The notes under the pieces: generated by a model
What the model was told of the DNA's origin: nothing
Database searches by the model: none
The model's input: the letters and a program-made list of their open reading frames with translations, nothing else
Made by a program: the position numbers and the translations under genes
Part shown: positions 37,325 through 50,969 of the stretch, piece after piece
Numbering within the stretch: the first letter of the stretch is position 1
How the letters are laid out: every line of letters begins with the position of its first letter
From: Flavobacterium sp. 1
GTDB taxonomy: Bacteria > Bacteroidota > Bacteroidia > Flavobacteriales > Flavobacteriaceae
Assembly: GCF_002797935.1 (NCBI RefSeq)
Contig: NZ_PGER01000001.1
Location: 2,108,001 to 2,172,000 of the forward strand
Direction of reading: 5' to 3'
Length of the DNA stretch: 64,000 nt

Positions 37325-39778
37325 TTATTTTACAAAGAAATTAATTGTACGGCTCATCGAATCTCCATCGGTATCTTTAACAGTAATAGCAAAAGAACCG
37401 AATCCTTTTCCGCTTGTCGTAAATTGAATTTCTTTTCCTTTTAAAACTACTTTACCATTTTTAACTTCCGAAAAAGTATAGACTGGCTTTTTCTCATATC
37501 CTTTGAAAAAATCTGCAACAGTAAAACTTGTTTTTTCACCAGAACTCACAAAATAATGTGGTTTTGACAACCAATCTAAATATTCGTCCAATTGGGTAAA
37601 TCCGTCTTTATCGGTATCTGAATTCGCATCCGAAAAATCTCCGGCTTTCGAATTTTCATTCAAGCCATTTGCTTTTTCCCACCAATTTGGTAATCCGTCA
37701 TGATCCGTATCCCAATCTGCAGGACGAGTTTCAGTAGCGAAATTTGGCCATCCACCAGCATCTGCTTCATTATCAATCATGCCGCCTAAACCGCTTTTGC
37801 TTCCTTTATAGGTAAAAGTTCCTTTAAGGGTTTCATCAACAATTCTGTTATCATGTTTATCAAAAAATGGCTGATTCGCTCCCACATCCGAAAGTACATT
37901 TTTATAAGCGCCCTTTGCTGTTTGCGTATTTACAAAAGACTCGAAAAATGGTTTTGGCAAAAACACATCATAATCCACAATTGCCTTATTGGATAGTGTA
38001 AACTTTCTTCCTTTATCCTGATTTTTTTCATCAAAATAACCAGGCATCACATTTCCATCAAAATAATATTGCTGTTTCCCTTTTCCAACACCTTCAATTT
38101 GGGCATTTAGTGCCACAAATATTTTGGCAGAAACACCTGGTTTATAATAATTATTTACAAAATTCACTTCACTCGCTCCTCCATCTGTAGCGCGATGTCC
38201 CCAATTGTACACCACATTATTACGAATGTCCAATCGTCCTCCGTAATAGCCATCACCATTCAAACCACCGCCAATACTCCAATTTCTACCTTCATTGTGT
38301 GCCAATAAATTATGGTGAAAACTTCCGATATCGCCACCAATCGTAGCCGCATAACCGTGCATTTTTCCAGCTGGATATTTGTCGTGACCCGCAATATTTA
38401 AGGCTTCCGAAATTAAAGTTCGTTGTAACGTAATATTATGCGCACCACGAGAACTAAACGATTCGTCGATTGTCCAACTGATCGAACAATGATCAATAAT
38501 ACTAACGTTAGCACCCGTCAGTCCCATTCCGTCAAAAGTCGTTCCACCCCCGATTCTAACTTTTAGAAATCTCACAACTCCGTCATTACCTGTCAATCCA
38601 AGAGGTGCTCTACTAATTGTGATTCCTTCACCCGGAGCCGTTTGACCTGCAATGGTGATATATGGTTGGTTCGCCACTAATCGTGAAACCAGTTTTATAT
38701 TTCCAGACACATTAAAAACAATAGTTCTCGGTCCGATTTCCTGATTGATTGCATCACGCAAACTTCCCGGTCCGTCATCATTTAAATTGGTTACTTCAAC
38801 CACTTTTCCTCCACGACCACCTAAAGCAAAACGTCCATATCCCTCCGCTCCCGGAAAAGCCAATTGTGCGGGTTTGAATGACCACACATCCCCTAAAGTT
38901 ACATCGCCTCTGCTATCCACTTCATCCACACGCCAGTAATAGGTTGAACCGCTGTATAAATCGGTATGCGGAAATTGAGTTGCAGTTAGTTTCCCTTTAA
39001 ATTCTTTCGAAGATTCATTCGCATTGGCAACCGCATTGGCATCTTCTCCAAAATACAATTGATGAGCCACAGCCTTTTTGGAAGCATCCCATTCTAAAAC
39101 TATTTTTTTATCTAAAGCCACAATGTGCTCGTTCCTATTTTCCGGTTTTGGAGTGCGTGCCTGATTCATTAAATTTGGTGTATCAATTTCAAAACCATTG
39201 ATTACAATCTGCTTTACAATATCAGGATTAACAGTTGGGTCTATTTCAAAACGAATAATTAAATCTTTACCTTTTTCTGAATTAAAAGTAATATAGGCCA
39301 TCGTCGCATCGATTTTCGCATTGGCTCTCTGACTTGCATTTACCGTCTCTTCTAATTTTCCGTTCACATAAATTTTGATTGGAGAAAAAGTCTTTCCTGT
39401 AATCACATCAAAGGCATTATGAAAAGTCAAAAGCGTATGTTTTCCCTCTTTTAATCCACTGATTTTTAATTCCAAATTTTCAGCTGTGACCAAACCGTCG
39501 CTTCCTAATCTGTTGTAATGAGGCGCGTTCATTCCGACTTTATACCATTTTGAAGTAAAGTTTCCTTTCAGTTTGAAGGTTACATTGTTAAATGATTTCT
39601 CCGCTTCTTTTTGATCGTTAACCACCCAGGATTCGTAACTGGGATCGTGTACTTCTTCCAGTCTTCTTTGAAAAAAGTCAAAATCGACTTTTACAATTTG
39701 TTTGTCGGTATTCTGCGCTTGTCCATTTGCTGTCAAAAGCATTGCCAAAGCAAAAGAACCTACTAATTTCTTTATCAT
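37325..39778 (-). CDS. PL1 pectate lyase with N-terminal binding modules
   Basis: This 817-residue secreted protein (signal ending GQAQ) has three parts. Residues 22-200 form a beta-sandwich of a carbohydrate-binding type (FDVITGKTFSPIKIYVNGKLEETV). Residues 210-300 look like a fibronectin-III-like module (EWDASKKAVAHQLYFGEDA, YYWRVDEVDSRGDV). The PL1 beta-helix then runs from AFPGAEGYGRFALGGRGG, with IAGQTAPGEG and DHCSISWTIDES. A C-terminal region carries the DTDHDGLPNWWEKANGLN calcium loop and a final beta-rich domain. This is a longer architecture than the two other PL1 genes, so it probably acts on a different pectin region, for example at the cell surface. It is in the first operon between DUF5703 and GH127. 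Confidence 0.9.
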   Translation of the reverse strand: MIKKLVGSFALAMLLTANGQAQNTDKQIVKVDFDFFQRRLEEVHDPSYESWVVNDQKEAEKSFNNVTFKLKGNFTSKWYKVGMNAPHYNRLGSDGLVTAENLELKISGLKEGKHTLLTFHNAFDVITGKTFSPIKIYVNGKLEETVNASQRANAKIDATMAYITFNSEKGKDLIIRFEIDPTVNPDIVKQIVINGFEIDTPNLMNQARTPKPENRNEHIVALDKKIVLEWDASKKAVAHQLYFGEDANAVANANESSKEFKGKLTATQFPHTDLYSGSTYYWRVDEVDSRGDVTLGDVWSFKPAQLAFPGAEGYGRFALGGRGGKVVEVTNLNDDGPGSLRDAINQEIGPRTIVFNVSGNIKLVSRLVANQPYITIAGQTAPGEGITISRAPLGLTGNDGVVRFLKVRIGGGTTFDGMGLTGANVSIIDHCSISWTIDESFSSRGAHNITLQRTLISEALNIAGHDKYPAGKMHGYAATIGGDIGSFHHNLLAHNEGRNWSIGGGLNGDGYYGGRLDIRNNVVYNWGHRATDGGASEVNFVNNYYKPGVSAKIFVALNAQIEGVGKGKQQYYFDGNVMPGYFDEKNQDKGRKFTLSNKAIVDYDVFLPKPFFESFVNTQTAKGAYKNVLSDVGANQPFFDKHDNRIVDETLKGTFTYKGSKSGLGGMIDNEADAGGWPNFATETRPADWDTDHDGLPNWWEKANGLNENSKAGDFSDANSDTDKDGFTQLDEYLDWLSKPHYFVSSGEKTSFTVADFFKGYEKKPVYTFSEVKNGKVVLKGKEIQFTTSGKGFGSFAITVKDTDGDSMSRTINFFVK

Positions 39779-39784
39779 TTTCTT

Positions 39785-42112
39785 TTAATTTAATTTCATT
39801 TTTTCTTCTGTCGATTTATTTAACAGATTGATTATATCTTTTTTCCTTTCTTCAGGAATTACTTTTAAAACTTTCAATTCGCCGTTTACAAGTTCAGCCT
39901 CAACGGTGGTATTTTTTGTCGCGTACAATTTGAAATGAACATTCCAGTCTTTTGGCCAAGCCGGAAAAAGATAGATTTTCCCGTTCGCTTCCTGCAAAAG
40001 CATTTCCTGCATTCCAATCATTCCTGAACCTCCCCAATTATGGTCGGGAACCCAATCATAACCCGGACCCCAAAAGGCTGGGAATCTTCTATCGGAATTC
40101 ACCATTTTCAACAAATTGTATTTTTTTGCTTCTTCGGTTAATCCCAAACGGGCCGAAAAAATATTGTCCTGTTTCCAGCCAATATGGCTTCTAAATTTAA
40201 TCGCATCTGTATCGTATTTCCAGGTATTCAAAGCCGTTTCTAAATCTGGTTTTCCTACGCCGTAAATTCCCCACGGATAAACGGAATACAATTGTGGTAC
40301 TTCGGAATTATTGATTCGCTCCCAAGATTTCGCCGGAAGCAAAACTTTATGATTTTCAATTTGACCAAAATTTAGAGGTGGAATTCGTTTTTGAAAAGCT
40401 TTCAAATATTCCACTTCTTCTTTGGATAATTGTGTTGAAGAAAGATTTAAAAGCTGTTCTGTGATAACCTGCAAAGCAGAAATAGTACTATTAGAATTAT
40501 TAGCCATTTTATACGTTTCCGCACCCGAGCCTGGAAATAAAATTAATTTTCCATTTCCGTCCAATGTTTTTCTACCTCTTTGTTTCGCTAAATATTGATA
40601 ATGTTCATCAAAAAATCGAAGACAACTGATGATAAAAGAATTGTATTTCTGAATGTCTTCGCCTGCAAATTCTTTCTGTTGCAACATCATTTGGCAAAAC
40701 TCAAAAACGGTATCCCATTCGTATTCCAGCCAGGCGTTGTATTCCATTCCCGGATCATAATCAGCTGGACGTTTCCATTCGTATTCGGCTGGATTGGGTA
40801 ATCCGAAATTTTCCAGTTGTTCTGTAAACGATGCTCCACCGTGTTTCCAATAGACCTGCGAACGCAATTCTGCATTTTTTTGAAGGCTCAAATAATAATC
40901 CAATTGCGATTTCATCATATCAAAATCACCGCTTTTTACCATCGGAAAATAAACCAGTCTTTGATTTTGAGCAGTCATTGTTCCACCTCCCCAATTCCTG
41001 AAATCAGGAGTAAAATTCAAATCCGGATTAGTAAAAACAGGATCAACTGTAAACAATCCGCCGTTGAATTTGGTTGGATATTTTCCGTATGCATTACAGC
41101 CTAGCATATAACGGAACAATTGATAATTCTGCCCAATTTGATAAACAGAATCTTTGGCTGTCGAATTGCTTTTTTGGGTATAAATAAAACTGCGGTTCCA
41201 GAAATTATTCCACCATTTTATCGTATTTTTTTCTGCTTGTTTTGATTTGATTTTATAGTCTGAAATTTGATTTTTCAAACCTTTTTTCCAAGTATTTATA
41301 TCAGATTGATTCGTGTGTAAATGAATTTCCAGAGATTGTTTTTTGGAAGGTTTTATACTCGAAAGACTGAATCCTTTAAAATCTGTATTTTGATATGTCC
41401 CTGAATAAGTTCCGTCAGGTTTCAAATTATCGCCAGTCATAAATCCCCCAAAAGTTAGATTCGCCAACGGATTCAGCATTTGATCTTTAACCGATTCCAT
41501 TCTTTGCTGTTTTACCGCAACATCAAAAACGGTTTGTTGTCTGTTTCTATGATAAAATTGAATACCATTATTTTCAAATGAAATTGAATCTTTGAATGTT
41601 ACGATTTCTCCTTGTGGCGCCCATTTATACGAATTAGCATTATTTGCTTTTCCTTTGGAATCACGGTTTTTATGACGCCAGCTTTCATAAGAAGCCGTCA
41701 TTTTCACAGGCGTTTTACTTTCCAAATCCAAATGAATTACGGGTTTAAAAACATCTACCCAAAGTTTGATTTTAGTATCCTTCTGCCCAATCGAAATATA
41801 ACCGTCTTTCAAAACCAATTCTTGTTTAAAACCTTCGTTATCCTTAAATGGATTTGGTGTTAACGTAACTTTTAGACGACCTAATTTCAATAAAGTATTA
41901 TGCTCATCAAAAGTGCCAGATCGGGAAAAATAAAAGTACAAATCGCCTTTTTCTACCCAGACATTCAAACCAATATCGCCACCTCCCAAAGGCATAGATT
42001 CTGATGAATTGTTACTTTGCGTATTCCAGATTTGATTGTAATTTTCGAGCACGGGAATTTGCGCTTTAACTAAAAGCGTGAAAAAGAAAAATATGTAAAT
42101 TGTATATTTCAA
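39785..42112 (-). CDS. DUF5703/GH95-like (alpha/alpha)6 glycosidase of unknown activity
   Basis: This 775-residue secreted protein (signal ending LVKAQ) begins like GH95: a beta-sandwich with ESMPLGGGDIGLNVWVEKGD near residue 38. It continues with a helical barrel containing YMLGCNAYGKYPTKFNGGLFTVDP near 335, ENFGLPNPAEYEWKRPADYDPGMEYNAWLEYEWDTVFE near 430 in part, and a GYDWVPDHNWGGSGMIGMQEMLL end. This fits the DUF5703 group. Its reaction is not known to me. It is 6 bp from the PL1 start, so the two are probably translated together. In context it should attack a side-chain linkage that the assigned enzymes leave. Confidence 0.6.
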   Translation of the reverse strand: MKYTIYIFFFFTLLVKAQIPVLENYNQIWNTQSNNSSESMPLGGGDIGLNVWVEKGDLYFYFSRSGTFDEHNTLLKLGRLKVTLTPNPFKDNEGFKQELVLKDGYISIGQKDTKIKLWVDVFKPVIHLDLESKTPVKMTASYESWRHKNRDSKGKANNANSYKWAPQGEIVTFKDSISFENNGIQFYHRNRQQTVFDVAVKQQRMESVKDQMLNPLANLTFGGFMTGDNLKPDGTYSGTYQNTDFKGFSLSSIKPSKKQSLEIHLHTNQSDINTWKKGLKNQISDYKIKSKQAEKNTIKWWNNFWNRSFIYTQKSNSTAKDSVYQIGQNYQLFRYMLGCNAYGKYPTKFNGGLFTVDPVFTNPDLNFTPDFRNWGGGTMTAQNQRLVYFPMVKSGDFDMMKSQLDYYLSLQKNAELRSQVYWKHGGASFTEQLENFGLPNPAEYEWKRPADYDPGMEYNAWLEYEWDTVFEFCQMMLQQKEFAGEDIQKYNSFIISCLRFFDEHYQYLAKQRGRKTLDGNGKLILFPGSGAETYKMANNSNSTISALQVITEQLLNLSSTQLSKEEVEYLKAFQKRIPPLNFGQIENHKVLLPAKSWERINNSEVPQLYSVYPWGIYGVGKPDLETALNTWKYDTDAIKFRSHIGWKQDNIFSARLGLTEEAKKYNLLKMVNSDRRFPAFWGPGYDWVPDHNWGGSGMIGMQEMLLQEANGKIYLFPAWPKDWNVHFKLYATKNTTVEAELVNGELKVLKVIPEERKKDIINLLNKSTEEKMKLN

Positions 42113-42145
42113 ACTTATTATTTTTTTATTTTATTGTTCTAACTA

Positions 42146-42245
42146 TGTCATTTCGACGTAAGGAGAAATCACACTAGTAATTCGACAAAGATTGGCGCTT
42201 TTAGGAACGGAGTTTCGTGTGTGATTTCTCCTTACGTCGAAATGA
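42146..42245. repeat. REP-like long inverted repeat (TGTCATTTCGACG type)
   Basis: TGTCATTTCGACGTAAGGAG and nine more bases at 42146-42174 pair perfectly with 42217-42245, leaving a 42-bp loop. A related element is at 50808-50912. Its arms are far more G+C-rich than the surroundings. The family resembles REP-type palindromes mobilised by Y1 transposases, none of which is in the window. It lies between SGNH esterase and DUF5703. Confidence 0.85.
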
Positions 42246-42290
42246 CAAAAAACTTATATAATCTTATATCACTTATATGGTTTAAAAAAA

Positions 42291-43723
42291 CTACCATTCA
42301 TCCGTCCTAAAAGACGAAATTGGCAAACCACCACCACTAAACAATTCTGCCTTTACAAAATCTTTAAACAAATAACGAATCGCTACTGGTTTGGCAACTT
42401 TATCAGAAGTCAAAACCACCGATTTTCTACGAACAACCGTTTTTGCTGGATAGAAAATCTTATCTTCTCCCGCCAATTCAAAACCGGTAACTTCTTTGTC
42501 ATACGAGGTTATTCCGTTTTCAACATTATCAAAAGAAACGGTTACTGAACCATCTTTTATTTCCATCGATTTGTATTTTGGACTTTCAAATTCGAAGCCT
42601 TCAATCCCGTAGGTTTTTGCCAAAGCCTGAAAAGCCAGTCGGTTTCCGCCTTTTTCTTTGTCCATTGGGTGAATATTATTTTCTTCGCCGACGTCCATCA
42701 AAACCGCCATTCCTGAATTCGGAATTTCCTTCGAAGCTTTCAATTGTGCTTCTCTCAAATAAGCCGAATTATATTTCTCCAGATTGTCTTTTGGATGAAA
42801 TTGCGCATAATTAAACGGAGCAATTTGCGCATAGTAAAAAGGAAAATCCCCTTGCTTCCACAAGCCTCTCCAACTGCTGACCATTTTTTTCATCAAAGCC
42901 GTATATTCAGAAGCTCTTTCATAATTCGACTCGCCTTGGTACCAGATACAGCCTTTGATTCCGTAACCAATCACAGGTGAAAGCATTCCGTTAAACAAAG
43001 TCGTTGGTACACGATTGGAGTCTTTTACCAATTCTTCTTTTGTTGTTGGAATTTTGGCACTTGCAAAATCTTTCAGCATTTCCTGATTCATCCAGGCTTC
43101 CATACTTGAGCCTCCGTATGAAACATGAATTAATCCCACCGGAACATCTAAAACTTCCTGTAAAAGCGATCCGAAATACCAAGCTGTCGCACTAAAATTA
43201 GTCGTAGATTTTGGAGAGGCCGTTTCCCATTTTCCTTCGAAATCATCTTTAGGTTCTAAAACTGTCGCTCTTGGAATTGTAATTAAACGGATCTTATTAT
43301 TGGTGGATCTGACAATGATTTCGTTGCCGTTTTTTACTGGCTGACCCTGAAAACCTTTCAAAGGCATTTCCATATTCGACTGACCAGAACACAGCCAAAC
43401 TTCGCCAATCAAAACGTTTTTTATCGCAATAGTTTCCTTTCCCTGATTGACTTCAATCATAAACGGACCCCCTGCAACCGGAGTCTGCAATTCCACTCTC
43501 CATTTCCCCTGACTGTCGGATTTGGTTTTGTAGATTTTAGAATTCCACGATGTTTTTACACTCACGTTTTCATTCTTATCCGCCCAGCCCCACATCGGTG
43601 CGTTCGACTTTTGCTGTAGCATCATATTATCCGAAAAGAGTGCCGGTAATTTGATTTTTGCATTGATTTGGAAACTTCCCATCAAACATAAAATCACAAC
43701 AATACATTTTTTTTATTTCTCAT
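42291..43723 (-). CDS. SGNH sialate-O-acetylesterase-like enzyme, with a start-codon-side frameshift
   Basis: The readable frame, 42291-43697, gives 468 residues starting at a GTG inside the signal peptide (MILCLMGSFQINA). An upstream ATG at 43723 reads MRNKK and enters a run of eight A (plus strand T at 43707-43714). One added A would join it in frame as MRNKKKCIVVILCLMGSFQINA, an ideal signal peptide. So a base is missing, or the run slips. The body has LCSGQSNMEMP (Ser107), IWYQGESNYERA and a late NNIHPMDKEKGG (His, near residue 341), which form the SGNH triad region. The family removes acetyl groups from sugars; RG-II and RG-I are both acetylated. Confidence 0.75.
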
Positions 43724-43742
43724 TTTTTTTATTTTAATCTAT

Positions 43743-43940
43743 ATTTCAACGGATTAAAATCCGTTGAAATAATATGAATTGTTCCTACTATTCATCGGGT
43801 TAAAACCCGACGCTACAATATGAATCGTTCCTACGGAACTCTGACATTATGTACTAGAGCCATCGGCTCGAAACATTTTGTAAGGCTGGACTTTAGTCCA
43901 GTTTATAAAGCTAAACACGATAAAAAAGAGCCGTAGGCTC
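43743..43940. repeat. Cluster of short palindromes between esterase and GH106
   Basis: At least five tight palindromes occur in 200 bp. ATTTCAACGGATT at 43743-43755 pairs with 43758-43770. TCGGGTT/AACCCGA stands at 43795-43810. GAGCC/GGCTC stands at 43857-43869 and again at 43928-43940. CTGGAC/GTCCAG stands near 43886-43901. Each has almost no loop. No gene is visible. This looks like several different repeat families accumulated in one spacer. Confidence 0.75.
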
Positions 43941-43954
43941 GGTACATATTATAT

Positions 43955-46900
43955 CTATTTCTCTTTTACAATCGTAACCGGCCCCAATAATCCTGCTTTC
44001 AGCAATGGCTCTCCTTCCAATCTAAAAGAAGCTGTTGTCCACGTTAACCTTTCTTCTTTTGGTAATTTTTCATCGCCAATTAATCGGTTTGCCCAGGTAT
44101 TTGTAACTTTAATTTCTATAGTGTTTTTCCCTTTTTTTAAAGCTTCTGAAATGTCTGCTTTGTATGGAAATGTCCAGATTGTTCCGCAGTTGATTCCATT
44201 TACGGTTACTTCGGCAATATTGGCAATTGTACCTAAGTCGAGCCAAATTTTATCGTTGGTTTTTCCTTTCCAGATAAGGTCTTTTTTATAAACTACCGCA
44301 CCTGAATAATATTTAATCTGATCATTTGTTGAAGTACTCCAATCAAAAAGCTTGTTGATTTTTATAACTTCTTTCGGGCCTTTATATTCAGAATCAAATT
44401 GCAACTCCCAGTTTTCATCTAAAGTCTGAACCGTTTCAAATTCTGAATTATTCTGTGTTCCTTTAACAGAAACCATTTCGGTTTTATCTTTAAAAATCAC
44501 AAAACCTGATTCATTTTCAGCTAATGAAATTGTAGCAATCGTTCTTCCGTTTTCGATTTTCCAGTTATTTAAAACAATAGTTTTATCCGTTACAGGATTG
44601 TACCATTCAGGAATTTTTCCAGTAATTCTAAACGATACTTCAACTTGTCTTTTTTGTTCTTTTTGATTAGAAATAAAATAGATATCCTCTGTTTCAGATT
44701 TTCGGTGAGTCCAGGCAATTGTTTCCGAATCGGTTCTGTTTAATTTTGGAAAATAAACATCTTGTTCGATTCCAATGGAGGTAAAATCATTTCCTACATA
44801 CGGAAGTTTAATTATAGTTCCTTTTCCTATTTTCCACAACGACGCATTCAATTTATTGTTCCAAATTTCATCAATTACATTTTGCCATTTTTTTTGATCG
44901 GTTTCTGATTGCATTCCGGGTTGTAAATCTGGTTTTTCATCAACAAAAACAGTTGCTCCTTCTTTTACCAATTCCAATATTTTTTCGGCTACAGCCAAAG
45001 ACATCATTTTATTCGGCGCCATTTTATGACTTCCCGGAAATAGCAAAATTCCATATTCGATACTGTTGCTGAAAACTATCTTTCCGTTTTCAACTTTAGC
45101 ACTATTTAGTAAAACATCAGCGTTGAACGAATCGTATTGATAACCGTTCATTGCGTTTGTCCATTGTGACAAATCGGTTGAATTTTTAGAAGAAGTGACT
45201 TCTTTTGGAATTTTGATGCTTGGCTGACCTTCATTTTTCAATCGAATGGCTTCACTTTCCAGACGTTCTTTTCCAAAAATATTCGGAATAAACGGCACTA
45301 AACGATCCGGAAGCACTGAACGTGACGGTAAATCTTCACCAATAAAAACCGCCAAATCAATAACCGGTTTTCCTTTTTGCAATTGAAACTGTACTCGCTG
45401 GCAATAATCTACCCAGGCTTTTCCGGGTTTCCACCAAGTTTGGTCTTTTTGAAAATAAGAACCAACACCGTCTAAAGTCATTCCGGGTTTTCTGTCCGTC
45501 CACGGATTGTGTACAAAAACGTGGTAGAAAAATCGGTTGATTCCAAGAGCATAATTCCGGTCTGCTAAAGTTTTTAGATTTCCCGGATGTTCATCCCAAT
45601 CCATTTTCAATTCCGTAAAAGCTTCCGCCTGAATAATATCTTTTCCGTAAATATGTCCTCCCGAAATCGCATCGAGTATATCATTTGGTTTGTCGTGCGT
45701 TGGACTTTTCAGCCAAAATTCTCCACTCGGATAATCGATGTGTTTAAAATGTAAAAGTCCGTCGCTCATCATCGTTGGCGCCACATTTTCGGAGCTGAAT
45801 TTCACTCTTGCTTTTTTAGCTTCATCAGCCAGCGTGCCGAAAAAATTATCACAAACCAATTCTGCAATAGTTTTTCTTATATCATAAAGTGCTTTCTCCG
45901 AAGTTTCAATATCATTTAAAGGAATCCCAGCCATAACCGGCAAATAATCTAGAACATCATAGCCTCTGCGTTTTTTAAATTCCTCCTGAAAAACGGGTGA
46001 CCAGTTTTGGCTCCCACATTCCCAGCTATCGATATGCAAGATTTTAACGACTTTGGATGCCAGTTCAGGCCCTGCAGTTCTCAACATTTCGCCAAACCAA
46101 TGATCCAGTTGAAAACGGACTGCTTCGGCATTAAACTTATCCACCTCCAATCCTCTTCCTGCACCTGCAGTAGCATTTTCGTGACCAGTTGACGTATGTC
46201 CAAAACGAATAATTCTCCAATTTCCTTTTGAAGGAGCTTTCCAATTCAGAATACCTTTTTCGTCAACAAACTTGGAAACATTAATCATTTTTGACTGGTC
46301 AACACAATCAGTTTTTCCGATTTGTTCAGTCGAAGTTTGCGGGCTCAAACGCCAAATAGCTCCTGATTTTCCCTGGTAATTATCTATCAAAGGCTCGTTT
46401 GACAAATAGATTTTAGCAACTTTCAATCCCTGATTCCATTTGGCAGGATCTAAATCTTCTGCTCCTGGTTCACTACCTTCGGGATCATAAACGAATCTGA
46501 AATATTTGGCTTTTGTCGGAACGATGCTGTGTGTGTAAAATGCATCAACGTCCTGCCAACCGTGACGAGGCGTTGTCAATCGACCAAGACTTTTAAAGTT
46601 TACGCCGTCATCACTCACTTCAATTAGTAAACGATGCGCCTGATAATTATTTCCTTTGGTTTCTATTTGAATGGATTTGCACAAAAACGGCTGATCAAAT
46701 TCGTATTGAACCCATCCTTTTTCTTTCAATCTAAATTGATCTTCTTTTTTTGAATCACTCAAAAATGAAGCATCAAAATCGACAAGTGTAGAAGTGATTT
46801 TTGGACGATTTTGATTGGATGTGATGTAACTTTCCTTAATGGGAATGGCAAACACAGCAATATCTTTATAATAATCTTTGTAATGATTTGGCACTGGTAA

Positions 46901-47362
46901 TTGCAGATTTTTGAAGTTATTCCCACTTACAGTAACATCTGCCCAAACCACTTTTTGCATCGACATTTCGGGTGTAATCCAGGGTCCTCCCGCAACGGCA
47001 AAACCATCGGCAGGATGAAATGCGATTTTTACACCCAATCGGTCTGCTTCGGTTAAGGCAAAATGTACCAAATCCCAAAATTCTTTGCTCAACTGCAAAA
47101 CCGGTGGATCCATCAATGGCGGATTTGCCGGACCTTTAATCGTCATTAAATAAGCACCTCCAATTCCGGCTTGTTTCATCGCTTCCAAATCGGCTGTTAT
47201 GCCAGGTTTTGAATACGCGCTTTGCATCCAATACCAATACACCCAAGGTCTTGAGGTTTCGATTGTAGGCTGAAACAAAGTATTTTCTTTTTTATGGACT
47301 TCCTGTGCGGAAACGTATCCCACAAAAAGTAATATAAAAAAGAACTGTGTTTTTTGAAACAT
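43955..47362 (-). CDS. GH106 alpha-L-rhamnosidase
   Basis: The protein has 1135 residues with a signal peptide ending in VSAQ. The GH106 opening is plain: RPWVYWYWMQSAYSKPG at about residue 38, then ITADLEAMKQAGIGGAYL and the GVKIAFHPADGFAVAGGPW strand. A large multi-domain body follows, with the long barrel insert LHIDSWECGSQNWSPVFQEE near 450. The C-terminal GH2-like sugar-binding domain (VTNTWANRLIGDEKLPKEER) ends the protein. GH106 inverts alpha-L-rhamnosyl bonds, including an RG-II chain in gut Bacteroides. It is in the first operon, between GH2 and the SGNH esterase. Confidence 0.92.
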   Translation of the reverse strand: MFQKTQFFFILLFVGYVSAQEVHKKENTLFQPTIETSRPWVYWYWMQSAYSKPGITADLEAMKQAGIGGAYLMTIKGPANPPLMDPPVLQLSKEFWDLVHFALTEADRLGVKIAFHPADGFAVAGGPWITPEMSMQKVVWADVTVSGNNFKNLQLPVPNHYKDYYKDIAVFAIPIKESYITSNQNRPKITSTLVDFDASFLSDSKKEDQFRLKEKGWVQYEFDQPFLCKSIQIETKGNNYQAHRLLIEVSDDGVNFKSLGRLTTPRHGWQDVDAFYTHSIVPTKAKYFRFVYDPEGSEPGAEDLDPAKWNQGLKVAKIYLSNEPLIDNYQGKSGAIWRLSPQTSTEQIGKTDCVDQSKMINVSKFVDEKGILNWKAPSKGNWRIIRFGHTSTGHENATAGAGRGLEVDKFNAEAVRFQLDHWFGEMLRTAGPELASKVVKILHIDSWECGSQNWSPVFQEEFKKRRGYDVLDYLPVMAGIPLNDIETSEKALYDIRKTIAELVCDNFFGTLADEAKKARVKFSSENVAPTMMSDGLLHFKHIDYPSGEFWLKSPTHDKPNDILDAISGGHIYGKDIIQAEAFTELKMDWDEHPGNLKTLADRNYALGINRFFYHVFVHNPWTDRKPGMTLDGVGSYFQKDQTWWKPGKAWVDYCQRVQFQLQKGKPVIDLAVFIGEDLPSRSVLPDRLVPFIPNIFGKERLESEAIRLKNEGQPSIKIPKEVTSSKNSTDLSQWTNAMNGYQYDSFNADVLLNSAKVENGKIVFSNSIEYGILLFPGSHKMAPNKMMSLAVAEKILELVKEGATVFVDEKPDLQPGMQSETDQKKWQNVIDEIWNNKLNASLWKIGKGTIIKLPYVGNDFTSIGIEQDVYFPKLNRTDSETIAWTHRKSETEDIYFISNQKEQKRQVEVSFRITGKIPEWYNPVTDKTIVLNNWKIENGRTIATISLAENESGFVIFKDKTEMVSVKGTQNNSEFETVQTLDENWELQFDSEYKGPKEVIKINKLFDWSTSTNDQIKYYSGAVVYKKDLIWKGKTNDKIWLDLGTIANIAEVTVNGINCGTIWTFPYKADISEALKKGKNTIEIKVTNTWANRLIGDEKLPKEERLTWTTASFRLEGEPLLKAGLLGPVTIVKEK

Positions 47363-47392
47363 TACTTATTAAACTTTTGTAAAATCTCCAGG

Positions 47393-47440
47393 ATCTGCCA
47401 AATCTGCGTGCTATAATTTTTTCACGCAGATTTGGCAGAT
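47393..47440. repeat. Palindromic CACGCAGATT repeat
   Basis: ATCTGCCAAATCTGCGTG at 47393-47410 pairs perfectly with CACGCAGATTTGGCAGAT at 47423-47440, with a 12-nt loop. The 12-nt loop is the same length as at 1160-1209. It is downstream of GH2 and upstream of the GH106 start. Confidence 0.85.
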
Positions 47441-47463
47441 TTAGCAGATTATTTTGATTTTTA

Positions 47464-50912
<3,449 letters not shown>

Positions 50913-50969
50913 CTGTGTCTTATTTATTTTGTGGTTATCAAACCTATCAGGTCTAAAACGCACTATATC

